Assembly (NCBI GenBank): GCA_947683625.1
Contig: CANTUR010000647.1
Span: forward strand, 310,001-374,000
Source: Mallotus nudiflorus
Lineage: Eukaryota > Streptophyta > Magnoliopsida > Malpighiales > Euphorbiaceae
Length of the DNA stretch: 64,000 nt
Reading direction: 5' to 3'
Of the stretch, positions 37,335-47,493 are shown piece after piece (the stretch's first letter is position 1; each line of letters starts with the position of its first letter). The notes under the pieces are model-generated. The model had not been told where the DNA came from. It searched no databases and worked only from the letters and a program-made list of their open reading frames with translations. The position numbers were made by a program, and so were the translations under genes.

Positions 37335-37515
37335 AAATAAAATCCGCTGGTTAGAAAACCTGAAAAGGCTAGTCAGACAAAAGTTAGGACATTCTCGCTG
37401 TTCAGAAAACCCGTAAAGGGTTGACAAGCAAAAGTTAGGGAAATAAATAAAAAAGGAATGGTCTTGCTGATTAGAAAACCTGCAAAGGGCTAGTTAGGCA
37501 AAAATTAAGGAAATA
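37335..37515 (+). repeat. Degenerate array of GAAAACCYG...AAAGTTAGG units
   Basis: Three units of the type TTAGAAAACCTG...AGGCAAAAGTTAGG just after pol. They resemble the three 51 bp units at 38319-38471. Such units after integrase are common in Tat elements. Confidence 0.75.
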
Positions 37516-37767
37516 AAATGTGAGAAAAAAATATTCAATTAGAAAATTCGTTAGGACTAGCTGATAACAGGAGTTATGTCATGTGATGTATTAAATGTAC
37601 TCATTTTGGCCCTAATTAATGAATGAAATTGAAATTGAAGTTTTGTTAAACTTTGCATGTCCTTCTTTATTATAAATCATAGGTCCTTGAAGGGAAAACA
37701 AAACATAAGAAAGCCTAAGACTAGCTCTATGAGACCATTCTATCTAGTGATGTATTTGTTTCTTCCT
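37516..37767. other. Spacer between pol and antisense gene 2
   Basis: Non-coding on both strands as far as can be seen. Confidence 0.5.
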
Positions 37768-38272
37768 TTATGACTCATCATACAAAGCTTGAGTCCTCTT
37801 GTACCTAGCAAATCCTAGTGGTTCTGTCTTTTGGATAACAATCCAAGTTTTGTAATCATCATCAGTATTCACATCAGCATCCAGGTGTATGTTCTGTTCA
37901 AGAGCTCTACAAGCCCACAAGATCCTAATCTTATCCAGAGAATCTTGTCTCAAAGGAAAGCCTTCAAAGTTAGCCAGAACAGTAACAATGAATTGAGGGC
38001 GACCATACTGACAGCAAAGGCATAAAGGGGTAAAAAAAGGTAGAGAAGTGTAGCCCTGGAATAGGAACACAATGATCATATAGCTCAATAGTCATGAACT
38101 TCAATCTCCACCAAGGGCAGACCCATGTGATCTTAACATCTGAAATCTTCTTTAACCAACCAACCCATTGGTCCATAGAACATTTGTCCTTCATTTTTAA
38201 GGGACGAGATTGTAGTTGATGAGGTTGATAAGTCAAAGGATTGAGGGGTACATTAAGTAACCTCATCTTTTC

Positions 38273-38504
38273 CTATAACCAAATCTTAAAAAAAAAAGGT
38301 ATAAGAATAATAAAATAAAAGCCTGCTAAGTTGAAAACCCAAAACGGAGGCTTAGGGAAAAGTTAGGGTAAGCCTGCTAAGCTGAAAACCTAAAAGGTCG
38401 GCTTAAGCAAAAGTTAGGGCAAGCCTACTAAGCTGAAAACCCGAAAGGGTGGCTTAGGTAAAAATTAAGGCAAAATAAAAGAAATAAATTTTTTGGTTGC
38501 ATAC
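38273..38504 (-). other. Putative intron of antisense gene 2, holding the 51 bp array
   Basis: On the minus strand CTTCAA|GTATGC (donor) and GGTTATAG|GAAAAG (acceptor, after a T-rich tract) join two exons in phase 0, and the protein similarity continues across. The three 51 bp repeats make up most of it. Confidence 0.45.
38319..38471. repeat. Tandem array, 3 x 51 bp
   Basis: Each unit reads AAGCCTGCTAAGCTGAAAAC, then CCxAAAxGGxxGGCTTAGG and AAAAGTTAGGG. Each is exactly 51 bp with few differences. It is related to the looser array at 37335-37515. Confidence 0.9.
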
Positions 38505-39163
38505 TTGAAGAAGTAAACTGCTTGAAAAATGGTTATGAGTCTTAAAACTGTCTACCCTAATGATGGTCTCAGCAAGGATAACTAGCATAGGGTTAGCTCC
38601 AAGCTCCACCTGTTCCAAAATATTGACAATGCATGTATCGGCATCACCATGATGAGAAACTAGCAAAAATTGAGCATATAACCATAAAGTAACTATTCTA
38701 GTCCAAGAAGTAGTGTTCTTGTCTCGAGTCCCACAGACAGTGATCAGAGAAGAAAGATTGATAGTCCCAGGGTTATGCACATGCACGTAAATATCATCTA
38801 GGTCAAATCAAAGAACGCAACCAATCTGCCAAGAAATTGCATCTCCAAATTAGGAAGGGCTATCATAGCAGTCGAGTCTAATATGCATCCCAGAATAGCA
38901 ATAAACTCTTCAATCATTAGAGAAAGCTCTTGCTCATTAAACCTGAATACATGATCCTTGACATCCCAGAAGGTAGCAGTATCATGTAAGAGATTGTTAT
39001 CGATAGTTGGGTGTTGAAGAGATTTCAAGGATTTGATGTGGAAAGGTTGAAGCTTATTCTAATCATCACCATTGAGACTTCTAAGAAATTTCTTCATTGT
39101 TTGGAGAGATGCTTGAGTCATGATGAGGGTGTAGAGAATGAAGGAGAATGCCCCTTATATGGT

Positions 39164-39171
39164 CTTATATA
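39164..39171 (-). promoter_or_regulatory. TATA box of antisense gene 2
   Basis: TATATAAG on the minus strand, 43 bp before the ATG at 39121, with a second weaker CATATAAG 12 bp nearer. The spacing fits a short leader. Confidence 0.5.
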
Positions 39172-39190
39172 GGGAAAAAAGATAAGTTTA

Positions 39191-39364
39191 TATGGGAAAA
39201 GGATTCTTTGAAAAGGATTAATGGATAATTAATTAAAAAGGATAATGTTCATTAACTATCTTTTTTAATTAGTTATTTATGGGAAAAGGATTCTTTGAAA
39301 AGGACTAATGTATAATTAATTAAAAAGGATAATGTTCATTAACTATCTTTTTTAATTAGTTTTT
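39191..39364. repeat. Tandem duplication, 2 x 87 bp, upstream of antisense gene 2
   Basis: TATGGGAAAAGGATTCTTTG starts both copies (39191 and 39278). The units differ at only a few positions. They lie just upstream of the TATA box and may be promoter elements. Confidence 0.88.
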
Positions 39365-39709
39365 TATTAAGGATAAAAAGAGAGAGAGAGGAAAGAAAAA
39401 GTCAGTTAAGATGCAAACACTGTTTCAGTTCTATCTAACAGTATTCGAGACAGTGCAGGAATAAAAAAAGCAATACAATAGAGAATAGTCAGATACAGAC
39501 ACATAGAAAGTTAGGAATGCAGAAACTCTAAATCACTCATCTTCAGCTCTGGTATCAAGCCATGGGCTCCATCCTTTGGTAAGGTCATTATGATGATAAG
39601 TGTCTGGAGGTCTAGCAGATGAAGTCCTAGTGTTGTACAGATCAAAGCCTAAGTCTGCAAGCTGCTAACAAAGCATCTCATTCTCCCACTTTAGACCGCT
39701 GGAATAGCT

Positions 39710-39802
39710 CTGTATACATAGAAAACATCATATCATATGCATCTCATACATAGCATGCATACATTTTACAATGTAGACACTTACTCGCCAACTGTCTATA
39801 AC
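39710..39802 (-). other. Intron of antisense gene 1 (93 bp)
   Basis: ATGCAG|GTTATAGAC ... TGTATACAG|AGCTATTCC. The following exon reads YSSGLKWENEML-like and runs to the terminal stop at 39533. Confidence 0.5.
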
Positions 39803-39868
39803 CTGCATTGTGAGTAATCTCTGAGATGAGGCAAGTCCATATAAATACTCTGCCTGTGTTTGGGGAAC

Positions 39869-39943
39869 CTGTTTTGTAAAATTTTTACTAATATCAATGT
39901 CAAGTGTACAGATCCATACAAGAAATAAATCAAATAGACTCAC
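39869..39943 (-). other. Intron of antisense gene 1 (75 bp)
   Basis: TCTCAT|GTGAGTC ... ACAAAACAG|GTTCCCC, joining two coding stretches. Confidence 0.5.
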
Positions 39944-40623
39944 ATGAGAAGCATCCGGTGGACAAAAGCTAGGAAGCTGAGCATCACTGAACTGCATCTG
40001 CTGCTTAATTGGAGCCTGAACAATGGGAGCCCAGTAGAACATAGACTTGTCTGGAAGAGAGACATTACCAAGCGTAGCACCAATAAAGGCCCCATCACGG
40101 CTAGTCCCAACATGCTGAGGACTGGGCTTGGACTCAAATCTCTCAGTCTCAGGGCCGGTCACAGTCTCTTGAACAATCTTAGTCTATACCTCCTCTACTT
40201 CAACAGTAGGAGAGTGGACTTCCTCAAACTGAAAAAAAAGTTATTCACAAATTCCAGAAAGATAATTGAAATCATTAAGAGATACCTCAATATCACCAAT
40301 GAGAATATGCTCTAAAAGGTTCTCCTTGATATATTGTCAATAATGGCGGGATCACTCAAGCAAAGTCGAAGCATCATGCCCCTACAATGCCTCCCTTAGC
40401 TTTGATCCAGTAAGATAAAAACTCTATAGCATAGAAGCAGGAATATTAAAAGGGAGACGTCGACTAGTAGGTCCTGCAAATCGACGATATACTTACTCTC
40501 CAAGATACCACATCTTGCAACAATATCCAGGAAGTAGAATCCTCAGTGTCTCCAGCCTTACTGCACCAGCCATGAAGTCGTATTGCTGGAAATCATTGGC
40601 ACCTTCCAACCAACTAGGATCAA

Positions 40624-40697
40624 CTTACAAATTTTCATTTTCATTAGCTAAATTAAGTTTCACTAACTAATACTAATGATTTTATTATTTTTCTTAC
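40624..40697 (-). other. Intron of antisense gene 1 (74 bp)
   Basis: CCTG|GTAAGAAA ... TTTGTAAG|TTGATCC. AT-rich, with a canonical donor. The reading frame across it needs a one-step shift already present at the end of the previous exon. Confidence 0.55.
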
Positions 40698-40856
40698 CAG
40701 GTTCTATTCTAGAGCATTCAGATGCTCATGGTATGTCTGAAGTGTGTTCCTTATACTGGCAAGGTGAGATGAACCCCATCTCTGCATTAAAGGCAGACTC
40801 CTGTCCAAGCTAATAGCACCAAAACCTTGAACTAACCCACTATCAATACTCCATAT

Positions 40857-40933
40857 CTAAGAAAGAAAAAGAGTTAGTAAAATTAGAAGAGGGATTAGGA
40901 AATATGCAAAATTAAAGGAAAATAAGAACATAC
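40857..40933 (-). other. Intron of antisense gene 1 (77 bp)
   Basis: CAT|GTATGTTC ... TTTCTTAG|ATATGG. Splicing joins CHALH to IWSID in phase 0, matching the family's continuous L-L-Q-x-W-x region. Confidence 0.65.
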
Positions 40934-41570
40934 ATGTAATGCATGACAAAAGCCACACATGGTCACTGCGCCTCTGCAAATAGTGTCGAGTCTGTAGTAA
41001 AGATAAGCAAGTGTTGTAGATCCCCAATTAAGAGTAACAACCTGGTCTAAGTCACGCAGGGGGCCCAGAAGAGCAATGCTCACCTCATGACCAATCTCAC
41101 AAAAAAGAGTAGTGCCTAGAAGGATGAGGAGGAAACATCTCGCCTTCTGAGTAATCTAGCGAGGAGTAGTAGTGGGTAGATGTCTAAAGCCTTTAACCAG
41201 AGAGGAAAGAACTACATTCTTATGGTTCTTCCACATCAAGACAAATCCAATCAAATCACGCATAAATTGACTCTTACTCCCCTTAGGAAGGTTGTACTAG
41301 CTAATGTCAAAGGGTATAGGAGTCCCTCCAAATGCGATACCAGTAATAGCTGAGAAACTCATAGGTGTTATCGTCAACTTGCCTACATGGGTATGGAAGG
41401 TGTGAGTGGTGTCCATCCACCTCTCAATTAGTACAAATAAGGAATAATGATATGATATACCCTAAGTAGTCGGAAGAGCAACAATGAAATGTCTGAAGCT
41501 AGAGGCTCAGATGATCTACATCACATTCTTTAGCAAACCATGAAATAACTCTCAAGCCAAGTCGAAGCAT

Positions 41571-42694
41571 CCTATGAATTTTAATGGTTTTTGAATAAAA
41601 TTCAGAAAACCAAAATCATTCTTTGCATTGCTTTTATCTATTAATTTATTTGTACATTTATATGTAAAAAAAAATTTGGAAATCGAAAAAAAACCAGAAT
41701 TTTGATCAAAATTCTGGATTTCTGATCGAAAATTTATAATTTCGATCGAAATTCTAGATTTCTAATCAAAAATCCAGTTTTCCAGTTGGTAATCTAGAAA
41801 ACCAATCGGTCATGCACACAATTTCGATGGCTCCCAACTGTTTTTCAACATTTAATTTGAATTTTTTTCTTACATATCCTAGTTAATTTTTAGATTTAAT
41901 TTAGTTAGCATGCATTTAAACTTTACACTATAAAATTTAATCATTACAGCTAATTATTTAAATTAATCTTATAGAATGAAGCAGAAGGGACAGAAAAAAT
42001 ACCTCATTGCTAGTTTATGAAGACCTGTGAAGATGCAAATGGGTCAAAGGAAGGATGATATCACCTTCTTATAGTCCAAGTCTATTCTGTGTAAAACGTG
42101 GACTCAAAACAATTGGATCTGCTTGCATGCCTGCTCTCCCACATGGTCCATGTTATGGGTGGACCATCGAATTAGACGGATGGAAAATCATACCACAAAT
42201 GGTCAAGAAATCAAGAAAAGAAAAATCAAAATCAATTGGAAGAAAAAAAAGAAAAGAATAGGAAGGGAAGGGAAGTGATCGACAAAAGGGGAAGGATATA
42301 TAAAATGGAAAATATCCATTTTAATCCTTTCAATTTACTTACATTTTTATCCATCTTTTCTTTATTGCAATTTGGTCCATAATTGCATTCAAATTAGGAA
42401 CATGTTCCTAATTAAATCATGACATTCATCAAATTAATAATTCATTGAATTGTTAAAACTGCATAATCAATCTGTGATTCTGAATTTTCTATCAAGTACA
42501 GAATACAAAATAAGATTACATAATTCATTTTTTTTCTTTTTACATGCATCATTTCAATCAAAGGATTCATATGATGCACAGTAACTATGATATGAATTTC
42601 AAATGATTATGTTATATGCTGCATAGTAGTCATAACCTTCATTATGTTATGTACTGCATAGCAGTTATGACATACACTTTCAAATTCATCATTG
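41571..42694. other. Tat 3' region upstream of antisense gene 1
   Basis: No gene on either strand. It holds the palindromic 20 bp array (41683-41806) and otherwise AT-rich sequence. The antisense gene 1 promoter should lie here; only weak TATA-like words were seen. Confidence 0.5.
41683..41806. repeat. 20 bp tandem array with palindromic units
   Basis: At least five 20 bp steps of the form (G/A)ATCxAAAATTCTxGATTTC. Positions 41694-41717 are a perfect 24 bp palindrome: CCAGAATTTTGA followed by its exact reverse complement. Confidence 0.75.
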
Positions 42695-43087
42695 TTAGAT
42701 GTTCTACGGGACCGATAGCAAGTTTTCAATTCAACTTCACTAGACATCCCATAGGGAATATAGTGCACGTCGTTAGATGTCCCACAGGGAATATAGTGTA
42801 TATCGTTAGACGTCCCACAGGGAATATAACGAAATTCATCATTGCTAGACGTTCCACAGGAACTATAGAAAGTTTTCAATTTATCATCACTAGACATCCC
42901 ACTGGGAATATAGTGTGCATCGTTAGACATCCCACAGGGAATATAACAAAATTCATCATTGCTAGATGCTCCACAGGAACTTTAGCAAGTTTTCAATTTA
43001 TCATCGCTAAATGTCCCATAGGGAATATAGCGAAACTCATTTGCACAAAGCCCACTAGACGTTTCGCAGGAAATATAGTGTGACTTG
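42695..43087. repeat. Tandem array with 33/39/45 bp units before the 3' LTR
   Basis: Ten units centred on TAGACRTCCCACAGGGAATA, with lengths 33, 33, 39, 45, 33, 39 and 45 in the middle. All are multiples of three, and they form a 117 bp higher-order repeat. Because of this both strands stay open (42616-43083 plus, 42607-42930 minus), giving repeats of R-x-P-T-G-N-I or C-G-T-S-N-D-x-H-Y-I-P. I regard it as a non-coding array, though coding cannot be excluded. Confidence 0.85.
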
Positions 43088-43232
43088 TTAAACATTACAC
43101 CTTGCTCAGTAATTTGAGCATCAATCTATCCTTTAGGATACAATCAAGTTTCCTAATTTCTTTCTTTCAAAATTATGTGTTTCTATTGCTTTGCCGCAAT
43201 TTGTTAAGAAAATAGCAACAAAGCGAGGCAAC

Positions 43233-45323
43233 CGTAAACACCCAATTTCGGGATGCAATTGTGCATAATTACGGCGTAAGCGCCTATGATGAAATTTATT
43301 CAAAAATTGAACTTGGTTGTCGATTTTTTGGACTTTAGGGACTAAATTGCAAGGTTTTTAGGATTTGATTACAAGGAAGTCAATTTTTCAGGGGTCTTTT
43401 GGTAATTAAAGTTCAAAAAAGGTCGGCATTTAATGCCGATTGGCATTAGTGTAATACTGATCGGCATTGCACAATGTCGTCGAGTAAAAGTCCCATTTTT
43501 CAATTTTTCGTATATTTTTTCTTATTATTTATTTATTTTTTCAGAGTTTTGATTGGTTGAAAATTCAATTTTATCATTGTTATTATTTAATAAGGTTTTT
43601 TTTACGCGTTCAAAGCGCGTAAATTTTTGAAATAAAAAACAAATGCTATCATCAGATGTATTCTGTTCCTCTAAAAGAGGAAGTCAGTACACAGGTAGAC
43701 TCTACATTTAAAAGGAAAGTCTGCATGCGTGCGAGAGGAGGATTTTTTAGACTCACATAGAGATGGAGAGAAACTCACATGCAGAGACTGAAAAAAACCC
43801 ATAAACCCTAAAAATTTAGACGTGAAGAATACCTTGCACACACCCTTGTCTTTTAAAAAAACCCTAATTTTGGATACTGTTAGTGTCTTTGAAAGCAATC
43901 AAATCCCAGTCAAAAATCAACAATACCTCAATTTTAATGATGAAAATCCTAGTCTAAGGGGCTAAAAAGGGCATTTGCACAACATTTATGATCATCACAA
44001 TGTTTTTTCTTTTTCTTTCCTTAATGATTTTTATTTTATTTTTTGTTATTGATTTGAGTATTAAATTTCATTAATCTAATTTTTTTGTGTTTTTTTTGTT
44101 TTGATGTTCGATTATGGATTGAGGAGGATACTGCTTGTGTTCAAATAAACAGAAGATCCATGAAATGCCATAGAATAATATGTACTATTTTCCAGTAGAT
44201 ATTAGGGTTTTAATTTTCATTTTGCCTTTATGTGTTTTGTGTAGTTATTTAATTCATAGGTGTATAATTGTTTAATTTTAATTTTTGTACGTAGTTTGTA
44301 ATAGCCCTAGTAGTGGGAATAGTAAAAGATTTAATTTTTCGCATTTAATATCAATTAGTAATTAGGTTCAATTGGGTAAAAATCAATTAAAATTAATGGT
44401 GGCAGTAGCTTGAATTAGGGTTTGTATGTAATTAATTTAGGGTTTCTAGAAAATCACTATAATGTTTGTTTGATCCATTTTTTTATTTTGTTTGTTTTAG
44501 GCTTTTTTTTTTTTAATGTTTTTATCCTTTGGAGCCCCAAGCCCATGTTTCGGTTTAACCCACTTTATAAATAGGCTTAAAAATGATTTAGGGTTTTAAA
44601 TAATTAAAATTAATTTAGCCCATTAGGTTAATTAGATTTTAGGCCTACTTAATTAATTAAAACTTATATAGACTTAGCTTAGCCCACTTAAATTCATTTC
44701 TTTTAAAGTAAATAGACCTAGGCTCACATTTCACTTAAAATAAAACCAAATTAGAGTTAGGCCCATTAATTTAACTTTCCTTTAAAATTGAATAGACTTA
44801 AGCTCACTCCTTAGACAAACTAAAATAAGTAGATCTAGACTCACTAATTAAAAATGTAGGCCCACTTTTAGTCTCTTCCTCACTTATAAATAAAATGTAA
44901 ATCTAACTAACTTTTTAATAAAATTAACATAGTTTAGACTTAGGGACAATGCGATCTTGAGTGCATTTTTTATGCGTAATTTTATTGACTAGATGCCTAG
45001 GGTTAGATGGATGTCAAATAAGGTTTAATAAAATTGCATGTAATTAGAGGATGAAATAATCATTTATAAAATTATTCTAAATGAACACGAGACTAAGAGA
45101 AGTTAGTATTCCGTATCCAGAATCTCCTTGTTATGGTGCTAGCTTTCTTTTAGGGAATCGAGTACCACCTTTTTTATTTGTCCTAGTTATTACCCTAGGT
45201 GGTGACTCATCATCTTCATGCCATGTCTTTGTGACAATGGTTAGTGTGTTCTCTAAGGCCCTGAGCCTAAATAGTGTCACGGTTGCTAAAATCTTGGACG
45301 CGCGCTAAACCCTATTGTCTACA
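43233..45323 (+). mobile_element. Tat 3' LTR
   Basis: Begins CGTAAACACCC (TG mutated to CG) and ends TGTCTACA. Length 2091 bp. Collinear with 24816-26878. A purine-rich AAAGCGAGG just upstream is a weak polypurine tract. The 75-codon frame is at 45081-45308. Confidence 0.88.
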
Positions 45324-45566
45324 ATGCTTATTCATATTTACAGTTGTAGAATATGCTACAATCATTAATCCAAAACTTTTCAAATCTCCTATCACAATCA
45401 TAACTCTTGCCCATATGAAAAGGCATCATTAACTCCCACTTTTAATTTTTAAATTCCTTTTATTTTTTCTCCCCATACTCCATCATTTCTATATCAAACC
45501 CTAGTTTCTCAACCCATTTACTCCTTTCCAAATCTCCCTAAAAATCATTCCTCACCTCTCAACACC

Positions 45567-46236
45567 ATGCTACCTCGTGCTAGAGCCACTCGCTGCCAGC
45601 TGTCAAGAAAAGGAAAGGAGCTCATGAGGGAAGAAGATTGACCAGATATGGATGAATAAGAATCACCTTCTTCAACCCTAATCTGGTATCCTCGTCTCCA
45701 CACAGATTATTCCAATCAGTATAATGCCCCATTTTTATCCTCCTCTCCACACAAAAAAGGTACATTTCTATTATTCACTGGAATATAGTTGCATGTAAGT
45801 ATTTTAATGAATCATTTTTTCAAAAATTGGATCTTTGGCGCACTTTAGAGAGTCTCTATCATAAACTAGGATGGGGGAAAATTTTGACATTGAAGTATAA
45901 CACCTATATATAGAATTGGCACATGAATGTTTCACAACTCTTCAATCCAAAGACTCAATTAATTCCATGCTAACTTATTATTTATTTGGAAAACCATATG
46001 AGATTGACAATGAATTGGTGTTTAAGGTGTTTGGATTTCCAAATGAAGGGTTGAAATCACTACCTAGGCACTTTAATATTGCTCAATTTTGGGAAATCCT
46101 TTCTGGGTTATCTACTTACCCAAGAAGTGATGCAACCCTAAGTGGTTTGATTAAGGATCATTGCTACTTGATTTTGCACCACTTTATGAGCTCTACCATT
46201 TTTTGTAACAATGAAACGAGTAGGATTTCAAAGTAA
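45567..46236 (+). pseudogene. Athila env-position ORF (ATHILA ORF-1-like) pseudogene
   Basis: Opens MLPRARATRCQLSRKGKELM, then stops. The clear part, 45916-46236, reads ECFTTLQSKDSINSMLTYYL and FGKPYEIDNELVFKVFGFPN EG, HFNIAQFWEILSG and KDHCYLILHHFMSSTIF. This corresponds to the region of the ATHILA ORF-1 family with its E-F-x-S-T/L-x-F-R-x-F-G pattern. A frameshift near 45905 separates the two parts. No membrane segment or signal peptide is visible. Function in the family is unproven; env-like activity should not be assumed. Confidence 0.7.
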
Positions 46237-47493
46237 AAGATGGATGGAAGTAAGTGATGACTAAGTTACAGCAAATGGAGAACAAGAAGAAGTATATATA
46301 AAACAATTAAAAAAGAGGTGAAATATATTAAGATAATGCTCTAAAATTATTTCAAACTACTGGGGTATGTAGTTTCATCACCATCTCTATCACCTCCGGA
46401 CTCTCCACCAAGGGAGTAACTTCTTTTCCCTAGCTTTTATTTTTTATTTTTTATTTTTTATTTTTATTTTTAGTTAGCTTTAATAAATTTTGCATTTCAT
46501 GTTTGTAATTTTTACTTGTGATTTTTTTTTTGTTTTTAAGTATGTTTGTGCATAATAGATGTTCTATGTTTTGCATTTAGGTTCCCCCACACACATCAAG
46601 GACAATGTGTCATTTAAGTGTAGGGGGAGAATAATTTTTGCATTTTATATTTCATGTATATTTTTGGTACATAAGATGCATTTCCTTTGCATTTTTGTGA
46701 TTTGGCCCAAAATTTTGAATTTTGATGCTTGACACTTGAAATTTTTTCGAATTATCATTGTGATGAACTTTGTATATGTTTATAATTTTATTAAGCTCAT
46801 GATGTTTAATCTTCTCTTAATGGTTAGTTTGAATTCATTTTAAGCTTTATTAATATTTTGAGTTGAGGATTTTGAGCTTTTAATCTATTTAATGCATTTT
46901 GTGAATTGATGTTTTGGGTTTGCCTATAGTGAATGAACTAGATTTCTTTCTAGGGTTGCTTTTGGTTGTATGTGAAAGAAATTGTAAAAATACCCTCTCT
47001 CTCATTCTTACAAAAAAAAATAGAGTGTGCTTAGAACTAAATTCCTATATACTCCAATGCTCTTAAAAAGAGTAAGATAATTCAAAGAGACCCCTCAAGG
47101 TGTTCGCATTGAGTAGTTTGGGAAAGGCAGAGAACTACTAAGAGAGGGAAGAATAGCACAAATTAAAAACAAAATAAAGAGGAAAAGAGTTTATTTATGC
47201 ATACCAAATTGAGAGCCACCTTAGTTTGAAGTCTCTTTCATTCATTTGTACTTTTCCTAAAATTTTGATTCATGATTGTGTGATTTTGAATGGACAAAAT
47301 TCTTTTCACTTGGTAATATATGTTTCTCGACTTGACTTGTTAACTTTGTTTTTAAGAATTTAAGCTAGCTATTAAAAGAAAGTTATGATGTGAGCTTAAT
47401 TAAATTTGAATATACATTATGCTCATTGCATTGATGGTTTGTGTGTTCTTGAGCTTCCTTAAGGACAAGCAAAGATTCAAGTGTGGAGGTATT
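46237..47493 (+). other. Athila 3' untranslated region with purine tracts
   Basis: ACACACATCAAGGACAATGT followed by AAGTGTAGGGGGAGA near 46617 is the usual Athila internal purine tract. AAGTGTGGAGGTATT right before the LTR (47479-47493) is the polypurine tract for plus-strand priming. No coding frame. Confidence 0.75.

Larger units (their letters stand above)
37768..39121 (-). pseudogene. Antisense gene 2: plant-mobile-domain-like (DUF7745-like) protein, broken
   Basis: Starts MTQASLQTMKKFLRSLNGDD at 39121, TAG, then HDTATFWDVKDHVFRFNEQE and LSLMIEEFIAILGC, VTLWLYAQFLLV, NPMLVILAETI, SSLLLQ. An intron-like gap (38504-38273) follows, then MDQWVGWLKKISDVKITWVC PWW and YGRPQFIV, ending TQALYDES at 37768. 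The order (FRF..EL..EE, LAET, WL..L....I.W.CPWW, GRPQ) fits the plant mobile domain/DUF7745 group. Frameshifts lie near 38800 and 38055. A TATA box sits 43-50 bp before the ATG. It is transcriptionally opposite to gag-pol. The host role of the family is gene silencing or genome stability; the role inside elements is unknown. It is broken here by one stop and two frameshifts. Confidence 0.65.
39533..41570 (-). pseudogene. Antisense gene 1: plant mobile domain (PMD) protein with introns, broken
   Basis: Minus-strand exons read MLRLGLRVISWFAKE, then VLIERWMDTTHTFHTHVGKL TITPMSFSAITGIAFGG, GHEVSIALLGPLRDLDQVV, NWGSTTLAYLYYRL and CHALH|IWSID across an intron, FRAGAVRLETL-like AGAVRLETLRILLPGY, WYLGE, RRFAGPTSRRLPF, and a Glu/Gln-rich tail ending TRAEDE-stop at 39533. 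ERW...THTF, the G-x-L-T-I-T block and WG...LAYLY are PMD hallmarks. Five candidate introns: 40933-40857, 40697-40624, 40285-40229, 39943-39869 and 39802-39710. All have GT-AG ends and AT-rich bodies. In-frame stops and one frameshift near 40700 inactivate it. Introns survive here because the element RNA is the opposite strand. The start codon is uncertain. Confidence 0.72.
24816..45323 (+). mobile_element. Tat/Ogre-like retrotransposon carrying antisense genes
   Basis: 20.5 kb in all, about 17.7 kb without the inverted insertion at 31811-34590. Order: LTR, tRNA-Arg-type PBS, leader, gag, protease, RT, RNase H, a second (archaeal-type) RNase H, integrase, a ~40 bp repeat array, two minus-strand plant-mobile-domain-like genes, palindromic and triplet-length arrays, LTR. 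The double RNase H, PBS type, large size and repeat-rich 3' region place it in the Tat lineage near Ogre. All coding parts have stops. The two outer LTRs look about 90% or more alike by eye, so it is older than the Tekay element further right. Confidence 0.88.

Noticed and set aside
40229..40285. 57 bp intron in antisense gene 1 as a separate feature
   Set aside because: Splice ends fit, but it is shorter than usual for plants, so it is only mentioned within the gene.
42616..43083. 155-codon repeat protein
   Set aside because: Explained by tandem units of lengths divisible by three; no start context or homology. Kept only as a finding.
45567..46236. Functional envelope gene (endogenous retrovirus)
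   Set aside because: No signal peptide or membrane segment is visible, the frame is broken, and the family's env role is unproven.
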